Shown here: piece after piece, positions 49,293-58,440 of the stretch | Numbering within the stretch: the stretch's first letter is position 1 | Layout of the letters: each line of letters opens with the position of its first letter | Origin: Lewinellaceae bacterium | GTDB taxonomy: Bacteria > Bacteroidota > Bacteroidia > Chitinophagales > Saprospiraceae | Assembly (NCBI GenBank): GCA_020636325.1 | Contig: JACJYC010000011.1 | Span: forward strand, 124,001 to 188,000 | Reading direction: 5' to 3' | Length of the DNA stretch: 64,000 nucleotides | The notes under the pieces: model-generated | Told to the model about the DNA's origin: nothing | What the model saw: only the letters and a program-made list of their open reading frames with translations | Database searches by the model: none | Program-made: the position numbers and the translations under genes

Positions 49293-52200
49293 CCCCCACC
49301 ATCCGCACCCCCTTCCCCGGCGCCGTCCAGGCCAGAAAAAAACGCCCGTCCCGCGCCGCCAGCCTGGGGAAACCGCTGCTCCGCGCCGGATCGAAATCGG
49401 CAACGCGGTCTTCTGCGAGCAGCCGCCCCGACGGGTCAACTACCGACAACCGAAGCGCGCCCTTGCCGCCTTTCTCCCTTTCAACCCAACTGACCAGCGC
49501 CCTTTCGTCGTCCAGCAGCTGTACGTCAACGCGACCTTCCGGATTGCCTTTATCGATTTGTACGGGTTGCCCGAAACTGTCTCCGCCGTCCTCCGACCAG
49601 ACGAGAAAAACGCCGGGTTTTTCCTCAGCTGCCGTAAACCAGGCCACCGCCAGGCGATTGCCGGAAGCGGCCACTGCCGGCCCGTTCACAGGGCACCCTT
49701 CAATGGTCCAGTTGTCGGCATGTACCAGCCGGGGTTCCGACCAGACGCCGTTCTGCCGTTTCACCAGGGCAATATCCCGGACTTCCGCCATGGACCGGTC
49801 CCGGTAAACGACCACTATGCTTCCGTCGGCCAGGGTAGCGGCATCGGTCTGGCAACAGGAACAGGTCCGGCCGTCCAGTTCAGCTTCATCGCTCAGGTTG
49901 CCCTCCCGGTCGACGGCGGCAAACCTCAGGGTCATATCCGCTTCCCCGCCTTCGGGGGTCCCGCTCTGGACGGCATATTTGCGGCCGTCGAGCCAGGCAA
50001 GCCCTATCCGGTCGTCCGGCAATGCGGTCATGGAAACGAACCCGTGCTCAGTGGCTGTATCGTCCTTGTGCGGTATCAGCGGCCCTTGCCAGGTTTGTCC
50101 CGCATCCGGGCTCAGGTACAGGCCGATATCGTAGGCATAAACCCCGCCTTCGCCATGCCGCATTAATACGTAAGTGGCCAGAAAACTGTCATTCCTGGCA
50201 AATACCGACGGAAAATCCGCCCAGTTGACAAACCAGTCAGGGTCCGATGCGATTTGTACAGGGACCGACCAGCCGCTTTCCCCCAGGCCGGCGATCATGA
50301 GCCTGCTCAGGGTATCGGGCTCATGCAGCCACGTTTGCCATAATTTCCCGTCGCCGCTTTGAAACAAAGAGGGAAAAACAGCGGCAACATCCGCCGGATT
50401 GCCGGTTTCCGACCAGGTAAGCTTCCATTCCGGTCCGTCCGGCTTGCAGGCGTTCAACCCCAGCGTCATCCCGGCCAGGATCAGGGCAGCTGTTTTTTTC
50501 CGTCTTCCGGCAAGAAAGGACGCCCCCGCCGCAAGGCACAATCCGACGCCCCAGATCAGCCATCCGGGTTTGCCGCTCAGCGGCACCTTTCCGTCTTTGC
50601 CGTTCATGACCATACCGGCCCAGTAGCTCGGCATGGCCCGCATCTCGGGCGCGGATTCGAGGTAATCGATTTTGGCCTGCCGCAGCGCGCCCGCACGGGT
50701 ATCGCCGCCCTTGATCAGGGTGTAAAAACGGTTGAGGATCTCCGCGCTGGCCTGCGGTTTCACCTGCCAGAGACTGGCCATCAGACTGGCTGCGCCGGCA
50801 TAGGCAAACCCCCGCGACAAACTCATCACGCCCTCTCCCCTGGCCAGCTGACCGATATTGGTCTCGCAGGCGCTGAGGATCACCAGGTCGAAAGGAAGGG
50901 TGGTTGCATAAAGTTCCGGCAATTGCAGGAGCGAATCGATGAAATAGATCCGGGGATGGTCGCCGGCTTCGGCATGGGTAAAGAAATGCAGGATCTCTCC
51001 GCCTTTAGTCCAGTTATTCAGCAAACTCCGGCGGGCCTCCGCACCGGTAAAAACCGTCATATTGCCGTTGTCCTGCCCGGAAAATCCGTCAAAAGGCAAC
51101 GGCGCCTGCCCTTGTTCGCCCGATGCGAATCCGGGAGCCAGCAGGTAGTTCGTATTGGTGCTGTGGCCCAATTGTTGCTGACGGACCAGCACACCTGCCG
51201 AAAAGCCTTGCTGCAAAACCTGGTGCCGGGCCAGGTAATCCAGCGATTTCCAGCCGCCCTGTCCGGAGGCGGAAACCAACAGGGCGTCAAACGGGATGTA
51301 CCCGAGTTCGCCGTCCGGAATGATGATCACCTGGCTGTCGTCCGGCGAATAGACCGGGCGGTAGATCTTGTCGAAGAGGGTCGAGGCTGTCAATCCAAAG
51401 ATATCGGGTCGCATATTCCAGCGGTTGGCCGGAGAGAATTGCTGCAGGTAGTCCCTGAGCGTGTTCCTCAATGCACTGTCGGCCGGCACGGAAGTCAGCC
51501 CCGGCTCGCCCGACCAGGGCAACCGCAGGGCGTACAGGTGGGATTCTCCGTAAAAGTAGACGATCAGGGATTTTCCTTCGGTCAATAGTTCCATCCGGGC
51601 GGTCTCCAGCCCAACCACATCGGCGTTATACCGGGCGTTGTGGTACTGGGGATAGGACTGGCTGAGCTGTTTCAAAAAATCGTTGAGGGCCCTTTGGGCA
51701 TCCAGCAGGTTTTGTCGGAGGTCGGGTTTTCCCGGATCGGCGGCCATCGCTTGCTGGGCATCGGCCAGCCTGCTCTTCAAGGCGCTTTCTTTTTGGCTCA
51801 GGCTGTCGGGAATCAGGTTGCGGGCCCGGTTGGCCAGCAGGGCATCGAGCAGCAAAACCGCCCGGCTTTTTTCCATGAAATAAAAAGCGCTCGCGGCATC
51901 GCCGATGGCGAAACAGCTTCTCAGGGCGTTTTCAAACATGGCTCTCGACTGTTCCAACCAGATCAGCCGGGATTGATCGGCGATCATTTCCCGCAGGATC
52001 CGGTCCTGGTACGCCACCGCCTGCCGGTACATGAAGATGGCATGCCGGTGGTGGTCAGCGTTTTTTTCGTGAAATCCGAGCAGTTGCCAGCCTCTGGCCT
52101 TGGCCTTCAGGTAAGCCAGCACGTAGTAGGGTTCGCCCAGGATGAGGGTGGTATCGTTTAGTTCGGGGTCCTGTTGCCAGTTCGCACTGCGGGTAGCGGG

Positions 52201-53367
52201 GATCACCTGTTGAAGCGCTTCGTGATAATGCCGGAGGGCATCGGTGTAATGCTGGTTCGCCGTGTCGACATCACCCAGGTTGACAAGCGGTTTGGCGTAT
52301 TCCGGGTCGTATTGGGCTTCGAAAAGGGTTTTGAAATGCCCGAGGGATGTTTCCAGGTAATTTTTTGCTTCTTTGAGCTTGTTTTGGCGGGTCAGCGTAA
52401 ACCCCAGGTTGCTCTCGATAAAGGCCGCTCTTTCGCTTTGCTGCGTTTTGCGGGCCAGGTCAAGCGCCTTATGGTAATATTTCAGGGCGTTATCCCAATC
52501 CCCGAGGTCGTCGTAAATATTGCCCAGGTTCTGATAACAAAGGGATTGCTTTTCCTCTTTTTCGTCCGTCAGGGCAAACAGCTCTTCAGCCTTCAGATAG
52601 CAATTGATTGCCCGTTGAGGCTCATTCGCGCGATTCGCTACATTGCCCAGCGACAACCAGGCCCCGCCGGCATTGAGGTAATAGGCATTGTTTTTTTTTG
52701 ATTGGCTGTAAAAACCCAGAGCCCGGTTGAACGCGCTGGCTGCTGCGTCAAAATCCCCCATGGTTTCGTACAGCCGGCCGATCTCAAACCAGACCCGGCC
52801 GCTCAATAACGATTCCTTCCGCTTTTCCCGGATGCCGGCTGAATACTGGAAGTAGCCGATGGCCTCTTCGTACCGGCCCAGGCTCCGGCAGGCAATTCCC
52901 ATATTGTTGGCCGTCAGGGCGGCGTCGAGGTTGTTTTCATCCAATGACTTCCGAATGGTCAAGGCCAACCGGTAGAGCTCCAGGGCTTTTTCAAACTGGC
53001 CGTCATTGTGGTACATGGCGGCGTATTTGTGATAAAAGTACCCCAGTTTGGATTTATCCGGGAAGGTTTCAGGGTCGATCGCTTCAGCCAGCAAACCGGC
53101 CCGGCGGATCGCTTCTTTCCGCGTTTCCGAATTGTCATAGAGGAGCGCCGCATCCAAAGCCGTTTCCAGGTAATTCCGGAGGTTTTCCTGCTTCCAGATG
53201 GCGGCAGCCTGGTCGAGGTATTCAGCGGCCTTTTCGCGGTCACCGGATTCAGCTGCGGCATCGGCCGATTGAACCAATGCACGCGCGCGAAGCGTATCCG
53301 CGCCAAACAGCCAAAGCGGCGCCGTCAACAAGACAGCCACCGCCGGCAATATTCTTTTTAAATGCAT
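49285..53367 (-). CDS. Exported TPR-CHAT protease fused to a lipobox/BNR sialidase-like domain
   Basis: The protein has 1360 residues from the ATG at 53367. A signal peptide (MHLKRILPAVAVLLTAPLWLFG) is followed by TPRs (about 20-480; e.g. NNMGIACRSLGRYEEAIGYFQYSA). The CHAT caspase-like domain shows the catalytic His in HFFTHAEAG and Cys in LVILSACETNIGQLARGEGV. Then come a transmembrane helix (WLIWGVGLCLAAGASFLAG), the basic RRKK, and a second hydrophobic stretch ending LGLNAC, a lipobox, followed by a BNR/sialidase-like propeller (LYLSPDAGQTWQGP, RTCSCCQTDAATLADGSIVVVYRDR, WSEDGGDSFGQPVQI). The fusion point coincides with seven A residues (50493-50499). CHAT domains cut specific proteins, so the neighbour protease may be a partner. 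Confidence 0.85.
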   Translation of the reverse strand: MHLKRILPAVAVLLTAPLWLFGADTLRARALVQSADAAAESGDREKAAEYLDQAAAIWKQENLRNYLETALDAALLYDNSETRKEAIRRAGLLAEAIDPETFPDKSKLGYFYHKYAAMYHNDGQFEKALELYRLALTIRKSLDENNLDAALTANNMGIACRSLGRYEEAIGYFQYSAGIREKRKESLLSGRVWFEIGRLYETMGDFDAAASAFNRALGFYSQSKKNNAYYLNAGGAWLSLGNVANRANEPQRAINCYLKAEELFALTDEKEEKQSLCYQNLGNIYDDLGDWDNALKYYHKALDLARKTQQSERAAFIESNLGFTLTRQNKLKEAKNYLETSLGHFKTLFEAQYDPEYAKPLVNLGDVDTANQHYTDALRHYHEALQQVIPATRSANWQQDPELNDTTLILGEPYYVLAYLKAKARGWQLLGFHEKNADHHRHAIFMYRQAVAYQDRILREMIADQSRLIWLEQSRAMFENALRSCFAIGDAASAFYFMEKSRAVLLLDALLANRARNLIPDSLSQKESALKSRLADAQQAMAADPGKPDLRQNLLDAQRALNDFLKQLSQSYPQYHNARYNADVVGLETARMELLTEGKSLIVYFYGESHLYALRLPWSGEPGLTSVPADSALRNTLRDYLQQFSPANRWNMRPDIFGLTASTLFDKIYRPVYSPDDSQVIIIPDGELGYIPFDALLVSASGQGGWKSLDYLARHQVLQQGFSAGVLVRQQQLGHSTNTNYLLAPGFASGEQGQAPLPFDGFSGQDNGNMTVFTGAEARRSLLNNWTKGGEILHFFTHAEAGDHPRIYFIDSLLQLPELYATTLPFDLVILSACETNIGQLARGEGVMSLSRGFAYAGAASLMASLWQVKPQASAEILNRFYTLIKGGDTRAGALRQAKIDYLESAPEMRAMPSYWAGMVMNGKDGKVPLSGKPGWLIWGVGLCLAAGASFLAGRRKKTAALILAGMTLGLNACKPDGPEWKLTWSETGNPADVAAVFPSLFQSGDGKLWQTWLHEPDTLSRLMIAGLGESGWSVPVQIASDPDWFVNWADFPSVFARNDSFLATYVLMRHGEGGVYAYDIGLYLSPDAGQTWQGPLIPHKDDTATEHGFVSMTALPDDRIGLAWLDGRKYAVQSGTPEGGEADMTLRFAAVDREGNLSDEAELDGRTCSCCQTDAATLADGSIVVVYRDRSMAEVRDIALVKRQNGVWSEPRLVHADNWTIEGCPVNGPAVAASGNRLAVAWFTAAEEKPGVFLVWSEDGGDSFGQPVQIDKGNPEGRVDVQLLDDERALVSWVEREKGGKGALRLSVVDPSGRLLAEDRVADFDPARSSGFPRLAARDGRFFLAWTAPGKGVRMVGGE

Positions 53368-53393
53368 AGATGCCCCCTTTTGCACAAAGTTAA

Positions 53394-55778
53394 TCACCGC
53401 TGCTTTATCGCCACCTCCCTGGCCCGGAAATGCGCCGACTCCATAAAAACAAAATACGTGCCGGCCGGCCATTGCTGACCGTCTATTCCAATGGTTTGCA
53501 TACCGATCGCCGGAGAAAGATCCTGTTGCAGGATGCGCTGACCGACCGCATTGAATACAGTCAAACGGACCGTCTCATTTTCAGGCCACTGGCATTCAAC
53601 CCGGAAATCGCCGGAAAACGGATTTGGAAAGGCGACGATCGGGGTTTCCTGCTTTGAAGCGGGTTCCTTTACACCGACAATGCAATTGGTGAAATCCTGC
53701 AATAAACCGCCGCCGATCTCCGAGATCTTTTGACCGTCATTGTTCAACAGAAACTGAATGGCCTCATTATAGGTTGCCGTCGGATTGGCAGCCTTGAACA
53801 GCACAAGTTGCCTGGAAACCGCAGCTGCCGCCATGGAGGTCCCCGATTTGATGCCGAAACCATGATTATCCGATTGACCGGGGATAGTACTCAGAATGCT
53901 CACTCCCGGCGCCGCGATGTCCACTACCTGCCCTTTGTTGGAAAAATTAGCCAGGCCGCCCGCCAGATCGTCGAAAGCCGCCACGGATACCACATTGCTG
54001 CCCGTGCCGCTGAACTGGCTGGGGTAATGCGGGAACATATCGTTGTCCATCCCTTCATTACCGGCGGAAGCCACAATGATGACGTTTTTCATCTTGGCAT
54101 AATCGATTGCAGCCCGGAACATGCTGGATTCTTGTCCGACATATCCGGCGCTGTAATTGATAATGTCCGTTTGCTTGTCGGAAGCGTAGTAAATGGCGCA
54201 CAACGTATGAAACAGATTGCCCGCACCGCTTTGATTCATCACCTTGAGGGAAATAAATTCAACCCGGGCGCAGGGGATCAGGGTCAGGTCCTTGACAATA
54301 ATGCCTGCGATATGGCTGCCATGTCCGTTATCATCCTGCGGGATCGTGCCGCTGTTGACAAAATTCTGGCCCTTGTCATCATAATCAAAACAGTTGCCGT
54401 CGTCGTCAGGTGACAAGGGATCCGCTTCCTCCTGGTCATTGGTCCAGATGGAAGTACTCAGGTCGTAATGAGGGAAATCGACACCGGAGTCGATAATGGC
54501 TACCCTGATCACCTCCCCGTCAGTCCCCTGGCCGGCCTGTTCTCCCGGTGTTTCCCCTTCATCCTTGGGCCTGTCGAGTTTCACGATATAATTGAACCCG
54601 GTATCCTCAATCTTTGATTCGCTTGAAGCCTGGTCTTTGACCCCTTCAATAGTGATCCCGTTACCCGTGAGATCGACATCCCATAATTCAAGTCCAGGGT
54701 CGCAAAGACATTTATCCGTCAGGACCGCATTGTATTTGTTACGGATTACATCCTTTTCCGAATCAGTCGTTCCGGCGATAAATTTCACGATCAACTGGTT
54801 GCCGATATAGGGCCCGCCCAACGTATCCGTCCCGATTGGGCAAGGCGGCAGTTCGACCAGATAGGTATTGTTCAGCAACACGGAATCCCCGGTCGCATTC
54901 ACCTGAAACTGGAGCACGTACCCGGTATTGTCCCCCAAATCAATATTGAGATTCACATGGGGAAACGGATCATAGACCCTGGTCTCGCCGGGTTGTAGCG
55001 GCGGTGAGTAAAAACCGTTAAAAACGCTTGAAGGCGTGCCGTTCAGGGTATATCTGTATTGAAACTGGGTAATGGCTGTTTGGCCGTAATTGGTCAGCAC
55101 CAACTTTGGCGATTCATGGTCGGTAAGCAGGCAAGGATCGAGAGGTTGAGCGATCCCTGCAATGCCGATGTCGGTATTGGGCAGGCCGTCGGTTATCAGG
55201 ATATCGTCAATGATCCAGAAAAACAGATTCCCCTGAAACCGGAATCTGATCTTGACCTGCGGAAAACCGGCTGCGTAGGAAGTGATATTCAGGATTACCC
55301 GTTCACCGTTGAGTGTTTCCTGCAAGGGCGCCACCGTGTTATTGATGGGGATGCCCGTCCAGCTCGCGCCGTTGTCCGAACTGATATCGACGCTGGTGAT
55401 GGAAGACAAATTGTGGTAATACTGCTGGAAGGTGAGGTATACGTCAGCTGCTCCCGAACAGTCCAGTACCGGCATCTCAATCGCCGCGTCCTGGTAATTA
55501 TTGCTGACGGGGGAGTAATAAGCGTCCGAGTTGAAGATGAACGCCCCCGGTCCGGAATTGCTGTTAATCGGGCTGCGATTGCCCCAATGCGGGCCGGTTT
55601 TTCCGGTTCCGTCCGCTGTCCATTGCCAGACCTGCCCCGGCGCATTCGGCGAAGGAACCTGGGCCCACCCGGGGGGGTTGGAATTGAAGTTTTCCTGAAA
55701 GATAATGCCGGGTACCTGAGCTGAAACAAATGAAAAAACAAATAAGGCTAAAAGGGTGATCAGGCTGGATTTTCTCAT
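53394..55778 (-). CDS. T9SS-secreted S8-family subtilisin-like serine protease
   Basis: The protein has 794 residues from the ATG at 55778, with signal MRKSSLITLLALFVFSFVSA. Residues about 20-200 form a jelly-roll/MAM-like domain (QENFNSNPPGWAQVP ... FFWIIDDILI). The S8 catalytic triad is Asp430 (VAIIDSGVDF), His486 (NGHGSHIAGI) and Ser648 (KSGTSMAAAA). The C-terminal 80 residues (VAFPNPFSGDFRVECQWPENETVRLTVFNAVGQRIL ... GTYFVFMES) are a type A T9SS sorting domain. It is probably secreted and may activate or degrade surface proteins. The TPR-CHAT gene starts 26 bp after its stop, so they are likely one operon. Confidence 0.95.
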   Translation of the reverse strand: MRKSSLITLLALFVFSFVSAQVPGIIFQENFNSNPPGWAQVPSPNAPGQVWQWTADGTGKTGPHWGNRSPINSNSGPGAFIFNSDAYYSPVSNNYQDAAIEMPVLDCSGAADVYLTFQQYYHNLSSITSVDISSDNGASWTGIPINNTVAPLQETLNGERVILNITSYAAGFPQVKIRFRFQGNLFFWIIDDILITDGLPNTDIGIAGIAQPLDPCLLTDHESPKLVLTNYGQTAITQFQYRYTLNGTPSSVFNGFYSPPLQPGETRVYDPFPHVNLNIDLGDNTGYVLQFQVNATGDSVLLNNTYLVELPPCPIGTDTLGGPYIGNQLIVKFIAGTTDSEKDVIRNKYNAVLTDKCLCDPGLELWDVDLTGNGITIEGVKDQASSESKIEDTGFNYIVKLDRPKDEGETPGEQAGQGTDGEVIRVAIIDSGVDFPHYDLSTSIWTNDQEEADPLSPDDDGNCFDYDDKGQNFVNSGTIPQDDNGHGSHIAGIIVKDLTLIPCARVEFISLKVMNQSGAGNLFHTLCAIYYASDKQTDIINYSAGYVGQESSMFRAAIDYAKMKNVIIVASAGNEGMDNDMFPHYPSQFSGTGSNVVSVAAFDDLAGGLANFSNKGQVVDIAAPGVSILSTIPGQSDNHGFGIKSGTSMAAAAVSRQLVLFKAANPTATYNEAIQFLLNNDGQKISEIGGGLLQDFTNCIVGVKEPASKQETPIVAFPNPFSGDFRVECQWPENETVRLTVFNAVGQRILQQDLSPAIGMQTIGIDGQQWPAGTYFVFMESAHFRAREVAIKQR

Positions 55779-55968
55779 GGTGCTTGGGCTGGTTTTGAAG
55801 TAAATATAGGATTTTTCTGACATTGTGGGTTGGATTTGAAAATGTTTCGGGTTTATATCAGCCGTTCGCGCGATTTGTTACCGCCAATGGCCGGATAAAT
55901 CCGCTTCTTTTTGATAAAAGGCCGGCAACAGTTCTTATTTTTACGCTGAACAGGTCTGAACACTGCTT

Positions 55969-56523
55969 ATGAACCGACGAGAAGCCATCACTAGAACCGC
56001 CGTTTTGCTGGGAGGAGCCGTCAGCGCTTCCACCATCGCCGCTGTACTGTCCGGATGCAAAACCGGTCCGATACCGCCGTCCAGCACCTTCCTCACCCCG
56101 GAACAGGAATCGCTTGTGGCGCAATTATGCGATCTGATCCTGCCCAAAACCGGCACCCCCGCCGCCACCGAAGTCGGGGTACCCGGATTCATCTATACCA
56201 TTTTGCAGGAATGCACCCCGGCGGAAGACCGCGAAGCGTGGACTGCCGGGCTGATGCAACTGGACGCTGATGCCGGCGGGTTGCTCCGGCTTCCGGTTGA
56301 TCAGCAAACGGCATTCCTCAAAAAACTCGATGCGGAAGCCCGCGAGGCAAAAGAACCGCTCACCCCGCCCCAGGCTGCCTGGCGCAAATTAAAGGAACTG
56401 ACCCTCATCGGCTATTTCACCTCCGAAACCGGCGCTTCGGAGGTCCTGGAATACATCCCCGTGCCCGGCAGATTCGAAGGATGCATACCTTTACCTCCCG
56501 GGCAGCGCACCTATGTTATTTAA
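55969..56523 (+). CDS. Gluconate 2-dehydrogenase subunit 3-like protein
   Basis: The protein has 184 residues. MNRREAITRTAVLLGGAVSASTIAAVLSGC is a Tat-like lipoprotein signal. The body matches the gluconate 2-dehydrogenase subunit 3 family: FLTPEQESLVAQLCDLILPKTGTPAATEVGVPGFIYTILQECTPAEDREAW, and KLKELTLIGYFTSETGASEVLEYIPVPGRFEGCIPL. This small subunit is needed for export and folding of the partner flavoprotein. It pairs with the GMC oxidoreductase 220 bp downstream across a triplicated repeat. Confidence 0.92.
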   Translation: MNRREAITRTAVLLGGAVSASTIAAVLSGCKTGPIPPSSTFLTPEQESLVAQLCDLILPKTGTPAATEVGVPGFIYTILQECTPAEDREAWTAGLMQLDADAGGLLRLPVDQQTAFLKKLDAEAREAKEPLTPPQAAWRKLKELTLIGYFTSETGASEVLEYIPVPGRFEGCIPLPPGQRTYVI

Positions 56524-56532
56524 CCAGACCCC

Positions 56533-56694
56533 CCGGATTCTTAAGCCCGCAGGGATTGAGAAGCCGATCAGAAGACAATCACCCCTCCGGATTCTTAAGC
56601 CCGCAGGGATTGAGAAGCCAATCAGAAGACAATCACCCCTCCGGATTCTTAAGCCCGCAGGGATTGAGAAGCCAATCAGAAGCCAATTAATACC
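56533..56694 (+). repeat. Three direct copies of a 54-bp unit
   Basis: Units begin at 56533, 56587 and 56641 (CCGGATTCTTAAGCCCGCAG...), nearly identical, the last one truncated or diverged near its end. Because 54 is a multiple of three, one reading frame stays open across them, but there is no coding support. Each unit holds an imperfect CTTAAG/CCC-GGG/GAG hairpin. Confidence 0.9.
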
Positions 56695-56704
56695 TTACGA
56701 CAAA

Positions 56705-56726
56705 GCGACGCGTGATCATGCGTCGC
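56705..56726. promoter_or_regulatory. 22-bp near-perfect palindrome, copy 3 of the CGACGCATGATCATGCGTCG family
   Basis: The sequence GCGACGCGTGATCATGCG continues TCGC; only one arm position breaks the symmetry. It ends 16 bp before the GMC oxidoreductase ATG, a position close to that of copy 1. Confidence 0.7.
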
Positions 56727-56742
56727 TGCAAAACAACTGACC

Positions 56743-58437
56743 ATGGAATACGATGCAATAGTCATCGGCTCCGGCATCTCCGGCGGTTGGGCCTGCAAGG
56801 AGCTCACCGAAAAAGGCCTGAAGGTCCTCTGTCTCGAACGCGGCCGCCCCGTTGAGCATGTCAAGGACTATCCCACCGCCATGAACCCGCCCTGGAAGGA
56901 CCCCTACCGCGGCATGGATACGGAAGCCACTCTTGGCGACTATCCGATCCAATCGAAAAATTACGCCTTCAACGAAGAGACCAAACACTTTTTTACGAAA
57001 GATACCGACCACCCTTACACCCAGAAACGGCCCTTTTACTGGATCCGCGGCTATCAGACCGGGGGCAAGTCCCTCATCTGGGGAAGGCAGTGCTGGCGGT
57101 GGAGCGAACGGGATTTCGAGGAAAATGCCCGCGACGGTCACGGTACAGACTGGCCTATCCGGTATTCCGATATCGAACCCTGGTACAGCTATGTCGAAAA
57201 ATACGCCGGCATCAGCGGCCTGGCCTCGGGCATTCCGCAGGTTCCGGACAGCCCCCACTTTCTGCCCCATATCCCGCTGAATTGCGTGGAGGAACACTTC
57301 AAAACCGAGATCGAAAAGAAATTCCCGGCCCGGCGGCTCACCCCCGGCCGCCCCGCCCACCTGACCGACGATACCCATAAGGAACGCGGCCGTTGCCAGT
57401 TTCGCAACCTCTGCCCCCGGGGATGCCCCTACGGCGGATATTTCACCAGCGTGACCTCCACCATACCGGATGCCCTCAAAACCGGGAATCTCACCCTTCG
57501 CAACCACAGCATTGCAACAGAACTCCTCTTGGATGAAACAACCGGCAAGGCGACCGGCGTCCGGGCATTGGATGCCGAAACCGGCGAAATGCACGAATTC
57601 CGGAGCCGGATCGTCTTCGTCTGCGCCGGCACCCTGAACACGACCTGGTTGCTGCTCAACAGCTCAAGCAGCCGCTTCCCGGATGGGTTCGGCAACGACA
57701 GCGGCGTCATCGGTAAATACCTCATGGATCACCATTTTCAGGTGGGGGCCACCGGCGAGTTCGACGGCTTTGAAGACCGCTACTACTACGGCCGAAACCC
57801 AAGCCTCTTCCTTATCCCGAGGTACCGCAATATCGGCGACGACGTGCAACCCAATTACCTCCGCGGATTCGGCATGTTCGGCAGCGGATGGCGGCAGGGT
57901 TGGGGAGAAATAGCGGCCATGAAGGAAGTGGAGCTCGGCTTCGGCGCGGCATACAAGGACGCCGTCAGCAAGGCTGAGAACGGGAAATGGGTCATCCAGA
58001 TGTTCCCTTTCGGGGAATGCCTGCCTTATGAATCAAACCGGGTATCCCTGGATGCCGATCACAAGGACAAATGGGGGCTGCCGACCCTCGCCATGGATTG
58101 CGGCTTCGGCGAAAACGAACGCGAAATGACCAAACAGATGCTGTCCGACAGCGTTGAACTGCTCGAAGCGGCAGGCGCCAAAAACGTGGCCACCTACCAG
58201 GGGGATACCGCCATCGGGTTCGGCATCCACGAGATGGGGACCGCCCGGATGGGAAAAAACCCGAAAACCAGCGCGCTCAATGCCCATAACCAGCTCTGGG
58301 CCGCGCCCAACGTATTCATTACCGACGGTTCGTGCATGGCCTCTTCCGCCTTCCAGAATCCGTCGCTGACCTATATGGCGCTAACCGCAAGGGCTTGCGA
58401 TTACGCCGTGAAAGAACTGAACCGGCAGAATATTTAA
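56743..58437 (+). CDS. GMC-family flavoprotein oxidoreductase
   Basis: The protein has 564 residues. AIVIGSGISGGWACKELTEKGLKVLCLERG is the FAD-binding start, GGKSLIWGRQCWRWSERDF the GMC active-site region, and IVFVCAGTLNTTWLLLNSS the second FAD segment. GIHEMGTARMGKNPKTSALN followed by NVFITDGSCMASSAFQNPSLTYMALTARACDYAV includes the catalytic His and Asn of GMC enzymes. It oxidises sugar or polyol hydroxyls, reducing a quinone or cytochrome. It lacks its own signal and is probably carried to the periplasm by the Tat-signal small subunit encoded just before. No dedicated cytochrome subunit is adjacent. Confidence 0.95.
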   Translation: MEYDAIVIGSGISGGWACKELTEKGLKVLCLERGRPVEHVKDYPTAMNPPWKDPYRGMDTEATLGDYPIQSKNYAFNEETKHFFTKDTDHPYTQKRPFYWIRGYQTGGKSLIWGRQCWRWSERDFEENARDGHGTDWPIRYSDIEPWYSYVEKYAGISGLASGIPQVPDSPHFLPHIPLNCVEEHFKTEIEKKFPARRLTPGRPAHLTDDTHKERGRCQFRNLCPRGCPYGGYFTSVTSTIPDALKTGNLTLRNHSIATELLLDETTGKATGVRALDAETGEMHEFRSRIVFVCAGTLNTTWLLLNSSSSRFPDGFGNDSGVIGKYLMDHHFQVGATGEFDGFEDRYYYGRNPSLFLIPRYRNIGDDVQPNYLRGFGMFGSGWRQGWGEIAAMKEVELGFGAAYKDAVSKAENGKWVIQMFPFGECLPYESNRVSLDADHKDKWGLPTLAMDCGFGENEREMTKQMLSDSVELLEAAGAKNVATYQGDTAIGFGIHEMGTARMGKNPKTSALNAHNQLWAAPNVFITDGSCMASSAFQNPSLTYMALTARACDYAVKELNRQNI

Positions 58438-58440
58438 CCA

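Noticed and set aside
56513..56740. 75-codon ORF across the 54-bp repeats
   Set aside because: The frame is open only because the unit length is a multiple of three; no start context or homology supports it.
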